A stretch of 64,000 bases of DNA from Aldrovandia affinis (taxonomy: Eukaryota > Chordata > Actinopteri > Notacanthiformes > Halosauridae). The position numbers and the translations under genes are program-made. Of this stretch, positions 43,901 to 56,449 are shown piece by piece. Every line of letters starts with the position of its first letter. Within the stretch, counting starts at the first letter, position 1. The notes under the pieces are model-generated. The model was not told the origin of the DNA. It searched no databases and worked only from the letters and a program-made list of their open reading frames with translations. Location: positions 1,103,501 to 1,167,500 of the forward strand of contig JAINUG010000115.1 in NCBI GenBank assembly GCA_029706075.1. Reading direction: 5' to 3'.

Positions 43901-46900
43901 TTATCAATGTGTATATCTGATGATGAACTGCGTCCCCACGCTGTGCAATGTAGGCGGCTCGCGTCGTCACCCTCTCCTTCCTGCTCTCCCTCATCCCCCG
44001 AGTGTGGCATCATTCATTTGGTGCACAGATACCACTGTCTAATTGGCAGGATTATATTAGATTTATACAGCGCATTTAGAGAGAGAGAGAAAAAAATATG
44101 GAAAATTGAAGAAACAAAATCCAATTACCCTTAGCACCATCTGTACACAGCGGCTTAATGCGATGGAAGCAGAGTTGCTGGCCCTCTCCCTTTATTGGGG
44201 GCTATAAAGTTTATAGGCAGAAAATGGCACGCGGACACACATGCACCTCTGTACGCGCACACACCTCCACCTCCCTCTCCCTCTCTCCCCCAGTCCTTTT
44301 TGTCTGTTTCTGCACTCCACTGTTGTCTGTCGCTACGTGTCTCTCCGTCCCAATGCTTCCTATTCCAGACCTCCTTTTTCTCTCTGTTTATCCCTCACTC
44401 CTTCCATCCCTTCTTCTGGCCCTCCTCTCTCCCGACTCTCTTCCTCTCTTACTTTTATCTCCTGTCAGCGGACTGAATTTTGAAGAGGCAGCTTAGGCTT
44501 TAAGCCAATCATTTAACCTTGCTCTCTCTATTTCTCTCTCTCTCTCTCTTTCTCTCCATCTCTCCCTGTCACTGCTCTTGTGCGAACACTATCTTTGGAA
44601 AGGCTCGGCGGATAGCCTCACTTTTGGCATTTGTTTGGCTGTGCAAACGTCTTTTGTTCAATGTAAATGAGCATGGTCATTGGCTGACGTAGAGCGATGT
44701 CCTTCCGGAAAGGGGGCGGTGCCGCGGGGCGGGTAACTTCCGTCTGACCCGGTCACTTTGAGGAGATGAGACAGGCCTCTGCACCCCACCCCCCCAGGGC
44801 ACGCCCACAGCAACATTATCCATCGCCCTCCACTTCATCTATGGGTCCCTGGGGCCAGACTGTAGTCCGGACCCGACCTTTGTGCACAGAAGCACCACCC
44901 GCCCCCCCCCCTGCTTCCCACCACAGACACAACAGGGACATGACCTTCCATGCGCTGCCATGCAGATGCATTCGACCTGCTGAGCCAAAGGACCAGGGTC
45001 TACAGCATCAGCATTTCTGGTCCATTTGAAGGGGTGGGACTGCTGCGTCAGGCTCAACACGCGCACGGCCAACCTCCCTTTGAACTCTGGAATTAGTTTC
45101 GTGTTTTAAGCTAGCTTTGTCTGTCCTTGTGGATCGGAACGTAGCCCTGCATGCTGGCAAGTAGAGTTAATCTCGGGTTTACGTGAGAGTAGTGTGCATA
45201 CTTTGGTTCTTTTGTCCATTCAAACTCATATTTTGGTCCCGCGCCTACTGTACCGCTAAGTTTGGATGTGCGTGGGACTGTTATACGCTTTTGTACACTC
45301 TACAATTATGAGCGACAGTTATAACAGCGTTGGCCGGATATAACACCGCTAACTGCCAGTCACGATCAGCAGCTGGTGGTGTTCCCTATGCGCGTCTCTG
45401 CAGGGAAGAGGTTTACGTCTGCTCATTATGAAACTGCAGAAGGGTCGCAGTCATCTGAGGGGCCACAACTCAGGACACTCATTAACCGGGGCGAGACTCG
45501 TCAACTCAGCTATTGCCCCGCGCGGCGGGGGCAAAATCGCCAAAGTGGACGACAGACTGCCTCTCCGCAGGGTCCCTTCCTCTCACCAGCCCGACTTCGT
45601 GATGCTGAGATCCTGCCTTTGTTTCTTTTCCCACTTCCCTTTTTTCCTCCCTCCCTCCCTCCCTCCCTCGCTTTCTTCCCCAGTGCCTGCCTTGCTATTT
45701 CCGGAGTCCCAGTCCGTTTTTGGCAGAGCACGCTCCCCCAGGGACGAGATCACGAGCCTAGCGCTCTCGCCCCTGCGGATCATCATGTCCGCCCGAGGAT
45801 CACGATTAACACCCTTAAAACCGTGTTCCAACCGCTCTGAGCCTGTAACCCCGTCCCATGCTTCCCAAAGCTGCCTGGAGTGTAAGCTCCAGACTCACTC
45901 TCTCTCCTGTCCTGTCCAAACAGGTTCTTCCGGTAATCGCAACCCTTAAACACGAGCCCTTAGACCGGTTAATGGGTTCCCCTAAACCCCTCAACCGGCG
46001 TCCCGAGACTGCTGGACTTAAGACCGAATTCAGCGCATTTCACTTTAGATGAATTTACCAAACCATTAACCCACCAATGGAGGATATTATTGCCCTTCGT
46101 CTCTGTCTCTCACATTTAAATTCAAATCAGCTTTATTGGCATGACAAACGCTAGGCATTGTATTGCCAAATCATACAAATATGATAACAGCAGAATTAAT
46201 AACAGGAATAAAAATGATATAGGGGGGGTATTAATGAATTAATTCATTAATTAAATAAATAATATAAAACAGTAGTAATAACAATGGTAATAGCCACAAA
46301 ACAGCAATGTCTCTCTCCCTCTCCCTCTCCTCTCTCTCTCTCTCTGTCTCTATCTCTCTCCCTCTCCCTCTCCCTCTCCCTCTCTCTCTCTCTATCTCAG
46401 CCTTGCACTCTGCACCCCAGTTCCCTGTCTCAAGCTCGTCCCCTCTAAACACATCCGTCCATGTTTACCTTTCCCCCTCTCCGCCTCTCGCTCCCTCTTC
46501 CTCTCACCCCTCCGTCTTAGCGCGTGTACACAGTCCCGTCCGGTGACGTTAGCCGAGCTCCAACAATCCAATCTGACGCGCCTTTACATAACAATTCAAT
46601 CTGTGCCACGCTCCCTGCTGCCTTCCTCTCCCTGCGGTCCCTTCAATTCAATTCCAAGGTGCTCCATTGGCACAAGCCCCATCCATGTTATCATGGAGGA
46701 CCTGAAACATGGAGCAATATTTTATTAATCGCCCAAGCCCAGCTTTTTTTCCTCCCCTTGTCTATGAAGTTTACGCTCAGTTCCATTACGGCTAAAGCAT
46801 TACAGATTGCGTTTAGGGGTGCCATTGCCTTGTAAAAAATATTTGGTCAGGTTTATCCAAGCGGGCATTAACACACACCTCCGTACAATGCATGCTTGTA

Positions 46901-49040
46901 AGCACATGTGCAATGCATGCACTTGTGCGCACACATATGCGCCCTCGAGGGCAGAAAGAAGCACACAAACCACACACACATGCATATGCCTCACTAAATA
47001 TTTGTGTATTTTCCAATTGGGCCAGGATCCCTTCTAGTTAGAGGCTACCGGCAGTGTTTTGCGCGTCAGCACAGCTAAAGCAGCGGCACATGACCATGTA
47101 GGCACATAACTTCCACGGCACAATTTGAAAATGAACCGAACAAAAAGGGTTTTTCCAGTCGATGCAGCGATGTTGCAAGCCCTGAGGTAACCCCTGTGTT
47201 ACACATGGTACATTTCAATAATGATAACCTAGAATTATGATCTTGCTGAGATTACCCTCTTGCGTATCTGCGTTCCCCCACCCCCACGCTGTGAGATTTA
47301 TCATGCTCCTGCCAATAAATGCAACATGGACACACAATATGAGGAAACGGGGCTGGGGTAGGGGGGGACCAGGGGGGCATTAACTGCACCGGCTTCATTA
47401 AACTGTCGGCATAAATCTCCTGTCGAGGGAGGGGGATTTGGGGAGAGTGAGAGAGAGGGGACTTGGAGTGGAGGGAGAGAGAAAAAGCAGGGTGGGGGTG
47501 GAGGGGAGATGGAAGAGGACAGGAATGAGGGTGATGTTAATAAAAAAGAGGGAGATACAGAAAAGGTGTGAGAAAGCGACAGCAATGGGATAGGGGGAAG
47601 GGATCATCAAAAGAGACGGTGACAAGGAAACACTGGTGGAGGTGAAATAGGAAGGAGAGGAGAAAGGGAGGGTAAATGAACGAGGAGCATATGAGGAGAG
47701 AGGGAACCGAGGGAGGGAGAGAGAGATGGAATGAGCGGAGAGGAATTGTGGAGAGGGGAACTGGGGAGAGAAGTGTGAGTGGGGGAAAGAAAATCAACAA
47801 TTCAAGAAAATAGATTTAAAGGACGGAGTAAACAGAGGAGTAAAGGTAATTTGTGCACCCTAAAATGTGAGGTGAACAATAGGAAGGTTGAAGATGGGAG
47901 ACAGAGAATGAACAGAAGAAGGAGTGAGCAGATAGAGAGATGGTGGAGGTAAATACAGGCCATAGGGACTGAAGAGGGGTGAGAGCAGAAGTACGGAGGA
48001 AAAATACATTTTTGAAGAAACTTTCGGTCAAGGCGACGATCACGCGTCATTAGTATCTCGGTTACGTGTTCTCTAAGGGAGTCGTATTGGATTAGGTCGC
48101 TGAGGCCCCGCAGCAATGGGACAAATTAATGCTGTGCTTTTAAATATACACAGATGCACTTTGCGCATTGTACGCAAGTCTGTTTTGATAAGTTTACTTT
48201 TGCCTCCTGACTAGTTAAGCGCGATCGTAATCATAATTAATCCTAATAATCGCATTTAGAAGGTGGATGAAGGCATGACAAGAATGCTCTCTGAAAAATA
48301 AACAAAAATAAGTATCCCCCAATAGACACACACACACAAACACACACACACACAGTCCTTGAGGCTATTCTGAAAATAACTTGGGATCGTCGAGGCAACA
48401 CTAATTCAGCCACTGCAGAGCACAGACTGCTCTCTACAAGACCCCCAGCCCGCTAGCGAACCCCGCGGGTCCCAATGCTGCCCTTCGGTTCGGCTCTGGG
48501 GTTCCGCTCTGACATAATGGCCTCCGTGACGCGACCCCGGAGTGGAAGTGGTGAGTGGGGAGCCCAGCTGTGGCCGAGCGATGGCCCCACCTAAACTTTG
48601 ACCCCCCACGCCCCTCACAGCCAGCGGACATCGCAGAGTAGTGAGTCTGACCTTAAGGGCGCTCATCTATTGGAGGCCTGGGGTCACGTTCCGCTTTGTG
48701 ACATTATGTGATTCACGGGGGGAAGGGTTCATTTCAGATAGGCCGTTGACCAGCTGTGACCTCCCCACTGATGCAAGTGTCCACTGTTTAGCTGGACACG
48801 CCTACACCTTTATCGCGTGAATTTAATTTCGATATCTCCTTTGGTCTTTGTGTTTTTATTTATGTATTTATTCTTTGTGCTTCTCTGTTCTGTTCTGCTG
48901 TTATTACTCGCAAAAGAGGTTTTTAATTCTCATTTGGTACCATTCACTAATACAATTGTAGAAACTTGCCTATTTTTTGCATGGAAAAAGTTCTCACACA
49001 CAAGTGCCGTAGGATTTATGAAATGTTAGCACTAGTCAAT
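43901..49040. other. Gene-free interval, compositionally patchy
   Basis: Pyrimidine-rich at 44240-44590 and 45620-45700, purine-rich at 47420-47780, CT repeats at 46307-46397. A SINE/LINE tail-like motif occurs at 46112-46160. The parts at 44590-44760, 47160-47410 and 48000-48260 are complex, contain TAATTA-type sites and could be conserved regulatory DNA. No exon was supported. Confidence 0.35.
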
Positions 49041-49044
49041 TTCA

Positions 49045-49990
49045 TTCTGACCATGTGAGGTACGGGATAAGGACCCAGCAGACCAGGATCAGGCAGAAAG
49101 GAACGTTTAATTCAGGCAAGGATCAAAACCAGTAGTCAGGGTAGTGAAGGTACAAAATCAAAATCCAAAGAGAAGTCACAAACAATCCAAAAGCCAAAAC
49201 CAGTAAATCAGAGAAGGCAAACAAACCGAATTGGCAGGCAAACGCGAAGTGAAAAACAGAAGGGGTGTCTCGGGAAAATGCTACAGACTCTGGCTTACTA
49301 GTAATCGGCACAGGGAATGAAGATCAACGTTCTGACGGGGAATGAACATAAACATGGAACTTAAATACAAGCAGGGCAGGGAAACACAATAGGAATCAGG
49401 TGTGACGGAGGAGAGAGGGGTAGGAACACAAGTGAAAACGATGGGATTTGTTAATACAATAACGAGGGGAAACGAAAGACACGGACTGGGAATAACAGAC
49501 ACATAGACAATAAACGACCTGGAAGAGCAGGCAGACACGTGCATAGTTCGAAGGGGAGGAACGCATAAAGAAATCTGCGTGCAAATGAAGTGAAACGTGA
49601 GAAGCGTACAGGGATAGGACAACGAGAGAGAGAGAGAATGATAGCGATAGTTAGAAGCGTGAGATAATTAGTGATTAGTAATGTTAGTAACTTAATCTAA
49701 ATCCCTAATGTTAGTAGTTTAGTACTATATACATCTAACTAATATATACAAAGTGTTATAGAAAGAAAGAAAGAAGTAAAACGAGATTAGAAACGAAGAC
49801 GGAAAAAAACGAAACATAGAATTTCCCAAAGTGCATGACAAAAGACAAGGAGTGGATCTCGAAATACAGGAACAATGACAACAGGTGAACAGAACGTGAA
49901 TCGAACGAGAAAGATGAATAATGAATCATGAATAAACAAAGTATAAAAAACAACCGAACAGACATAACAGAACATAACAGACCCACGTGC
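49045..49990 (-). mobile_element. LTR-like interspersed repeat (possible solo LTR)
   Basis: On the minus strand the block resembles a fish retrotransposon LTR. It shows a TATA-like 'gtatttaagttccatgtt', an AATTAAA signal in 'cctgaattaaacgttcctt' about 230 bp later and a T-rich end. No coding region of a retroelement lies beside it. Borders are approximate and no target duplication was found. Confidence 0.4.
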
Positions 49991-50289
49991 TTGTGGACTG
50001 CTAGACCTTCCAGCAACGCCAAATACACCAAGTTTCGGTGGTATTGTGTAGCCTTTAATATACATTTTTCTTAAACAAACTTGTCTGAATACTAATTAAG
50101 CTATTACATTGATTAAATCATTGATTAAATTTAAATCTAGGGGAAATGTGAGTGAATTTAAACAACTACAGCCTTTTCCATGCTGCAGCTAAGCACAATG
50201 CCAGTTGAATTTTACAACAATAATTTACAATAATACATTTGAATTTACAATTGGTTAGTGCATTTCCAAACAAGAGCTTCATCATCAAG

Positions 50290-50640
50290 ACGAAAGAAGA
50301 TGAGGCCAAGATTGAACCTTTTGGCATCAATGTTAGGCGCTATGTTTAGCACAAGCCTAACACTGCGCATCATCCCAAGAACACTATTCCTATGAAACAC
50401 GGTGGCGGGAGCCTAATGCTATGGGGATGCTTCTAACATTAACATTAACATAACATTATATAATATAACATAACATGACATAACAAACAACATTCTCTGC
50501 TTCAGGGACTGAAAAACTTGTCAAAACGGATGGTGCAAGGTATAGACAAATCTTGGAGGAAAACCTGCTGCAGTCTGCAAGAGACCTAGTAGCTACTTGG
50601 GAGAGGATTTATATTCCAGCAGGAAAGTAAAATGACCCTG
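50290..50640 (+). mobile_element. Tc1 (Sleeping Beauty-type) transposase remnant
   Basis: The plus strand reads 'KTKEDEAKIEPFGINVRRYV', 'NTAHHPKNTIPMKHGGGSL' and, after a simple AT insertion at 50440-50480, 'GARYRQILEENLLQSARDL'. Stops and frame changes interrupt it. No inverted repeats were recognised. Confidence 0.85.
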
Positions 50641-51994
50641 GCACTCGTATAACATCGTTTGGTGAAAAACAAGTTAAGTTAATACGTACTGATAACTCAG
50701 GGCCCAGGTTGAAAACGGATGCCTGGCACAAATTAACTCACCACTAATTTAATTTACTCATTTGCCCACAGCTTGCAAATTTCCAGTAATCGAATTTGAT
50801 CGTTTTACAGTAGTCTTGTGCATCATAAAATATTACTGCGACAATTAGTATTTTGCTGGTTCTGATTGGTTTCTTGGCGTTAATCGAATTAATTATATGA
50901 ATCAGGACCTTTCAATTAATCATTCCATCCGTCATTCCCGGGCCTCATATGTTTTTCTTCTGCCGTGGCCACTGGAGGCTGTGTAAAAGAAAGACAAGAT
51001 AGGCACTCTGTTATTGGTGTCCGGCCACTGAGAGACTGGGTCAGGAAAGGTTCAATCACAAATCGGTGATCGTGACTAGAATGCAGACTCTGATTTTTAT
51101 TGGATCCGGCCAGGCAAAGTGACAGATCAGAAAGGGATGAAAATGTAAGCTCAGCACATAATAGCATTCTCCGAGAAGAAACCAGAAGAGCAAACGGGTC
51201 ATCACGCGCAATTTCCTTTGATTTTATTACTGTAGTCATGCGAAATATATCCTTCCGCATATTTCCGTTTGCTGAGCTTTTCCAAGAGTTTTCAACATAT
51301 TTTTTGGTTCCTCACCCCATATTCCTCGTGATTGCATTTGTAATGCATTTCAACAGCACAGTTCCGTATAGCTTTAATAAAAGCTCGGTATTGAAATGAG
51401 GCAGTCATCTGCGGCCAATATGACGAAGGACCATAACTGAAATGATGTCTTCCTAATTGCTGGATCGGGGCTCAGAGAGACTGCGAGTGGGGATGGAGGG
51501 AGATCCACCTTGATCGTGCTCTGTCCTACACACCTGGGAAATCCACAGGTATGTGTGCGTGTGCGTGTGTGCGCGTGCGTGTGTGTGTGTGTAGAGGCAT
51601 AACCAGGCCTTGACGCTGTCACACCTTATGCTAAGAGACAGATGAGTCACCACCTGTTTTACTAGCATATAAAGTTTATGACAAGGTTAAACAGGGTTCC
51701 TGGGGCCTCATTGTGCAGTATGTCAGCAATAGCCCACAGACTCATAAGAATTTTAGGTCTGTGGTCTAAAAAGATTGGCACGTCTGGTTTAGCAGGAGCT
51801 ATCTGTAGCTGGGAATAAAATGGCCCGTTGTTCTGTGAGCAGAATTTTGAACAGGGCTGTAATTGCTCACCTGAGTGTATTTGATCAATCTTGTCCATGT
51901 GCGTATGTGAGTAACCTGTAAGTCCCTTCTTATGATGGGTGTCATGGGTTGGAGTATGTGTGTTGTGTGTGTATGTGTGCACGCATGTGAGTAT

Positions 51995-52042
<48 letters not shown>

Positions 52043-52179
52043 ATGTGTGCTTGTGTGAGAGAGAAAGAGAGAGACACAGAGACAGCATAGCACCGGGAAG
52101 AAAGGTGGTTTGGAACGTTGATTAATGAGAGAGCTGATCGATTGCTACTGTCCCTCCTTTTCCATAAACCACTAATGCT

Positions 52180-52211
<32 letters not shown>

Positions 52212-55200
52212 ACACAAACACACCTGTACACTCACACAGAAGGTTGAGGGAGGGAGACAGAGCAGTCTTGTGTGCATGCTGGAGTTGACGTGTAAAACCT
52301 GAATCATGTTAGTTGCAGTTGAAGGTGACTCACACATGAAAGGATAACACCACGTTTCCAGGTGTCAGCGAACACATTTTTAACCCTAAATCAAAGTGCT
52401 CAGCAGTGTCCCATCAGTACAGCAAGGTAGCACTACTGACAGGAGCTTGCGGAAACCAGCAACATCTATATGTAGTGTTGGGGAGTAGTTACACGACTTG
52501 TAGTTCAACTGTATTTAATAATAGAATCCAGTTTTAATTAGACAAACAATGGCAATAGAAAAATGAAGAAAATATGTAGAGATTAATATACTGTACATAC
52601 AAAGATATCTACACAAACATGCAGTTTTCCAGAAATATATTTCTATATGATTTGACTCATTTATTTCTAGCACAGGCCACAGTGGTTTTCATTCAGGGGC
52701 GCTAATAGTCTGAGGGGCGTTTCCAACAGTTGTGGAGGGTGCTGTTAGGAATCAGGCTAAATAAGCACGGATGCTAATAGCAGTGAAATTGGCACGCGTG
52801 AAGGGTCACTTGAGTTAAAGCTTCGGGCAACAAGGTTTCACTTCCAACCCCTGCTCCGTTTGAATATCCATCCACCTTTTAACACTACCCGGTGCTGATG
52901 AATGCGTTTTGTCCGATAGACCATTATTGTTACAAGCGGGGTCAGTGCTGTACGGAAAGACGGACTGTGGGCAGGCGCTCCATTTGTAGACGTGTGATAG
53001 GTAATCTGGCGCTGACTACTTAATTGCCGTAATGAGAGCTCCCAGCAGAACCATTTGTTCTGGAGAGCAGGATCGATGTGGGCTTGATCACTGTGATAAA
53101 CTGGCCAGGAGAATAACAGGGCGCGCGCGGTGTGTGTCTCCGGGCTCCGAGTCCACTCGAGTCTGCTCACTGATTGTACTATGTGTACGTGATGCGTATC
53201 TCCAGGCCCTGAGCTTGTTCGCTAAGTGCGTGTGTTTGCTGTTTGCCTCCAGGCAGTGAGTTTGTTCACTGAGTGTGTGTGTGTGTGTGCAGTGTGTGTG
53301 TACTAACTGAAGCAGGTGGCAAATGTGTCTAAATGCTTTTTTCTGGGTGTCATGCGTTCGTTTGTGTATTAGGGAGTGTGTGTGTGTTTGTGTGTATATG
53401 TGGATTCAAATAATGTTCTTGTTTATTATTTGGCCAAGCATTAACGAAAGTCATATTTAAGTCGGGTCCTTCTAGGCACTCGTGTGCGATTGAGGGAATG
53501 GAAATTTCTTACCTTACAGGTAATTACTGGTCACGTCTCCCTTCATTAACAAGCTTACAAATATGAGGATCATCCATTTGTAGCTGATTTTTGAACTTAC
53601 TTGTCTCTTTGTGTGCTTCACATGAAGTCATTTTAATTATGACAGATGTTGGGTTATATTAAATAGTGCATATCACATCAAATCAATTAAATGTGGGTTT
53701 TAACTTAAGACAATTTTTTCTTGTTGTTCATAAAATGAAATTGCGGAGGCACTGCCAGCATATTATACGCAAACACGGAAAAAGCAATCGGTTGCTAATT
53801 GAAATCCTCAGGCTTGTTAATCAAGGGAAAAAACTGGTTCAGAAGAAATATAAAAGAAACTTAAGTTCCCTGCCTCCCCTATATTTTCTTCACCACCACA
53901 CGCGCTTGTGTGTCTGAGTGCGATTCCGCCGTCCTGTAGAACAAGCGTGAGCGTTTCTGAATAACCCAATTACCGCCTGTTATTCTGACGGCACGTACAG
54001 GATAATGTCCTGTGAACTGGCGCCCCGTGACAGAGGGGCGGAGGTCTCCAGCCACGTGGGGTAGAGTGCCGGCTGGTGCCAAGGCAGCGCCACGACGACG
54101 GTACTTAACAAACAGCCAGTTAATTACATCTGTCAGCCGTGGGAGCCCAGCTCGGCCCCACCCATCTGCCAGGCCTGTCACCCCGGCGGAGGGGGCCAGT
54201 TTAAATGGGGCCGCGTGCCCGCCTCTGTCCTGTTCCGCTCTCTGCCTCTCTGACTCACGTCATTTGATTCTGGACTCTTTTCTCTACTTAAAAGAGTCAG
54301 AAGGTACACAATGGTTCTGATCTTTTTTCCCCCCGGCTTGTTTGGGAATACCAAACACACAAGAGCAATCTGCAAAGTGTTTGGTCCACCATACTGAGTA
54401 CTCTCTCTGCATTTAAGTTTAAAATAATACGGTTATTTTAAAATGTGTGTGTTCCTATTGGTAGAAGGCAATCTAAAATATGAACATTATTAGGCCTTAT
54501 TCAGATACAGACGTATTTAGGTGTGATCGTGTGGTAGGTCTTAAGTGATTTGAATGGTGCCAATCAATTCACAACTATTTACGGTTCTAACAAACCAGGG
54601 TCTTCTCTCTGTCTCCCTAGTTCCTCTTTCCAAGGATAGGTTCCCAATCCTGTTCAGTTATCTGAAAGCTGCAAGGCAAGTGGCGTTGGAGCCTTAGCTC
54701 ACCTATGTGTAACAAATACAGGTGGTCTCTTCGATGTGAGATTTGTGTGCTAGGTGATGAAACATGGAAAAGGCGTATATCAGTCAGTCTGTCGAGCTCT
54801 GTTTGACAAAGCTGTACTTACTCTTGAGGACGACGTTGTCCATGTCATGCCCAAGAGGAAATCGTGAGCAGTGCAGCTGGAGCTCTGTGGGCGTTTGCCC
54901 ACCAAACATCGGGTACTATCCCTGGCATCTCTGCCCCGTTTTCAGGAGGTACATTTTCAGCAGGTAAAACAAACGTAAGGGCACGCATGTCAATCCAAAC
55001 ACCGCATTAAAGAACATTTAGCATATAGTGTTATTCTAACTTGTGGGCAGTTGGGAACCATTTGAATGTTTGAAATTGTAAGTTAATCTTTATTCATAAG
55101 GGCAATTTTTATGGTAATCAAATGCTGTATCTTGTCTGACGCCATTCTGGTGTCAGAGAGTATTCATTGTTTTTTAAGGGGGGGGTGAAGGGGGGCACTG

Positions 55201-56449
55201 GGAAGGGCTGCCTTAAAATGTCATGTAAACTCAGGACATGGACTGACACAAATCGCTCTGACCTTTCAGGCTCACCCAGCTCTTCCCGGGATGAGGAAGA
55301 GATGAAAGGCTGACGGGAGGAGCGGAGGAGGGAAGCGGAGGACGAGAGAGAGAGAAGGACAGAGAGAGAGGTGGAGCGGACCTGTGCGATGAGCCGCTGT
55401 GGGGACCCCCGTGACCCGGCGCCACCCGCCCGTGCTGCCGCCCGCCAGAGGGGTGCGCTGAGTTGAGGGGGCGGGGTCAGAGGGAGGACGGGGGAGGGGG
55501 AGTGAAAAGGGGTGTGGTTACAGGAGGAAGGGGGGGTGGGAAGAGCTGCAGGTGCAGCCCCGCCTTCCCAAGAAAAACAAAAAAAGCCACTCACCCCTGG
55601 GAGACTTCTTCGATTTAACGTGGGCATGGCGGCCTGGCGACAACGAAACCCACGCACCTCTGAACTTTGACCCCAGTGCTCTCCCTCTCCTGGCTAATAA
55701 CCTGTCTCCTCGGAGGACATCGATTATCAGCGTGGGCGTACGGCATTTCACAAGGCTCAACGTGATTCATCAGATCACAGCTGCAGAACTTCACCGTTAG
55801 CTGACAGATAAGTCTGCACTGTGAGCGAGGTTTTATGCCAGTCTCAAAGTCATAAAGCTCTGATTGGCTCTGGGGGACTTATGGGGTGCCATCTCAGGAC
55901 TTTCTTGAAGGAAGCATGCTCCACGCCTCCCGCCCCCTGCCCCCCTCTCTGCTCCGTCTCCCAGCACACCACCCGGCTTTGACGGGACTCTACGGACGCA
56001 CAGACAGACAGACACAGACACACATGAGGTAGCCATGTGACCCAAGGGCTTGACTTGTCTGCTGGACCTTTTTTGCAGGTCTGAGCGCTCGATCTCAGCA
56101 CTGTGCACTGGAAACAGCACACGTTCACTTTCAGTCCTCCCCTTCCTCATAATCCTGACCAAGACAACCCGAGAATCTTGCTGTATCCCAAATCTATGTA
56201 GAGAAATAGTGGAATATGCCTTTTATAAGCTAATTTTATAAGTATCTTTATTGCCATAGCTGTTGGAAACAAGCAAAACAATTCAAACAAGTTAACATAC
56301 AAAAGGCATACACATAAAGGAGCTGACAGGAACTTTCATTCCGATCGCTGGGAATACAAAGCAGATTCAGAACCACGGACAGAGCGCTTGGAGTCAGAAC
56401 TACCCGCCAAGACCGCGTGTCTCTTTGGGGGGGGGGAGAGCCTGGAGAT
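50641..56449. other. Gene-free interval upstream of the INSYN2-like exon
   Basis: Contains GT/CA microsatellites at 51548-51592, 51997-52041, 52180-52222 and 53270-53300. Complex AT-rich blocks with homeodomain-type sites lie at 50740-51350, 52920-53060 and 54050-54180. A purine-rich block at 55260-55400 could belong to a 5' UTR exon. No exon is proved. Confidence 0.35.

Noticed and set aside
43171-44013. 280-codon minus-strand open frame rich in His-Thr ([17 protein letters not shown])
   Set aside because: It is the translation of the GT-rich minisatellite; all frames of such repeats stay open. No start context, splice sites or family resemblance.
45376-45949. 150-170-codon plus-strand frames
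   Set aside because: Two overlapping frames are both open, Pro/Ser-rich, without splice sites or motifs.
29951-56449. Possible ebf4 coding exons expected from synteny
   Set aside because: I looked for the conserved EBF DNA-binding and IPT exon motifs on both strands and did not find any; ebf4 may lie outside the window.
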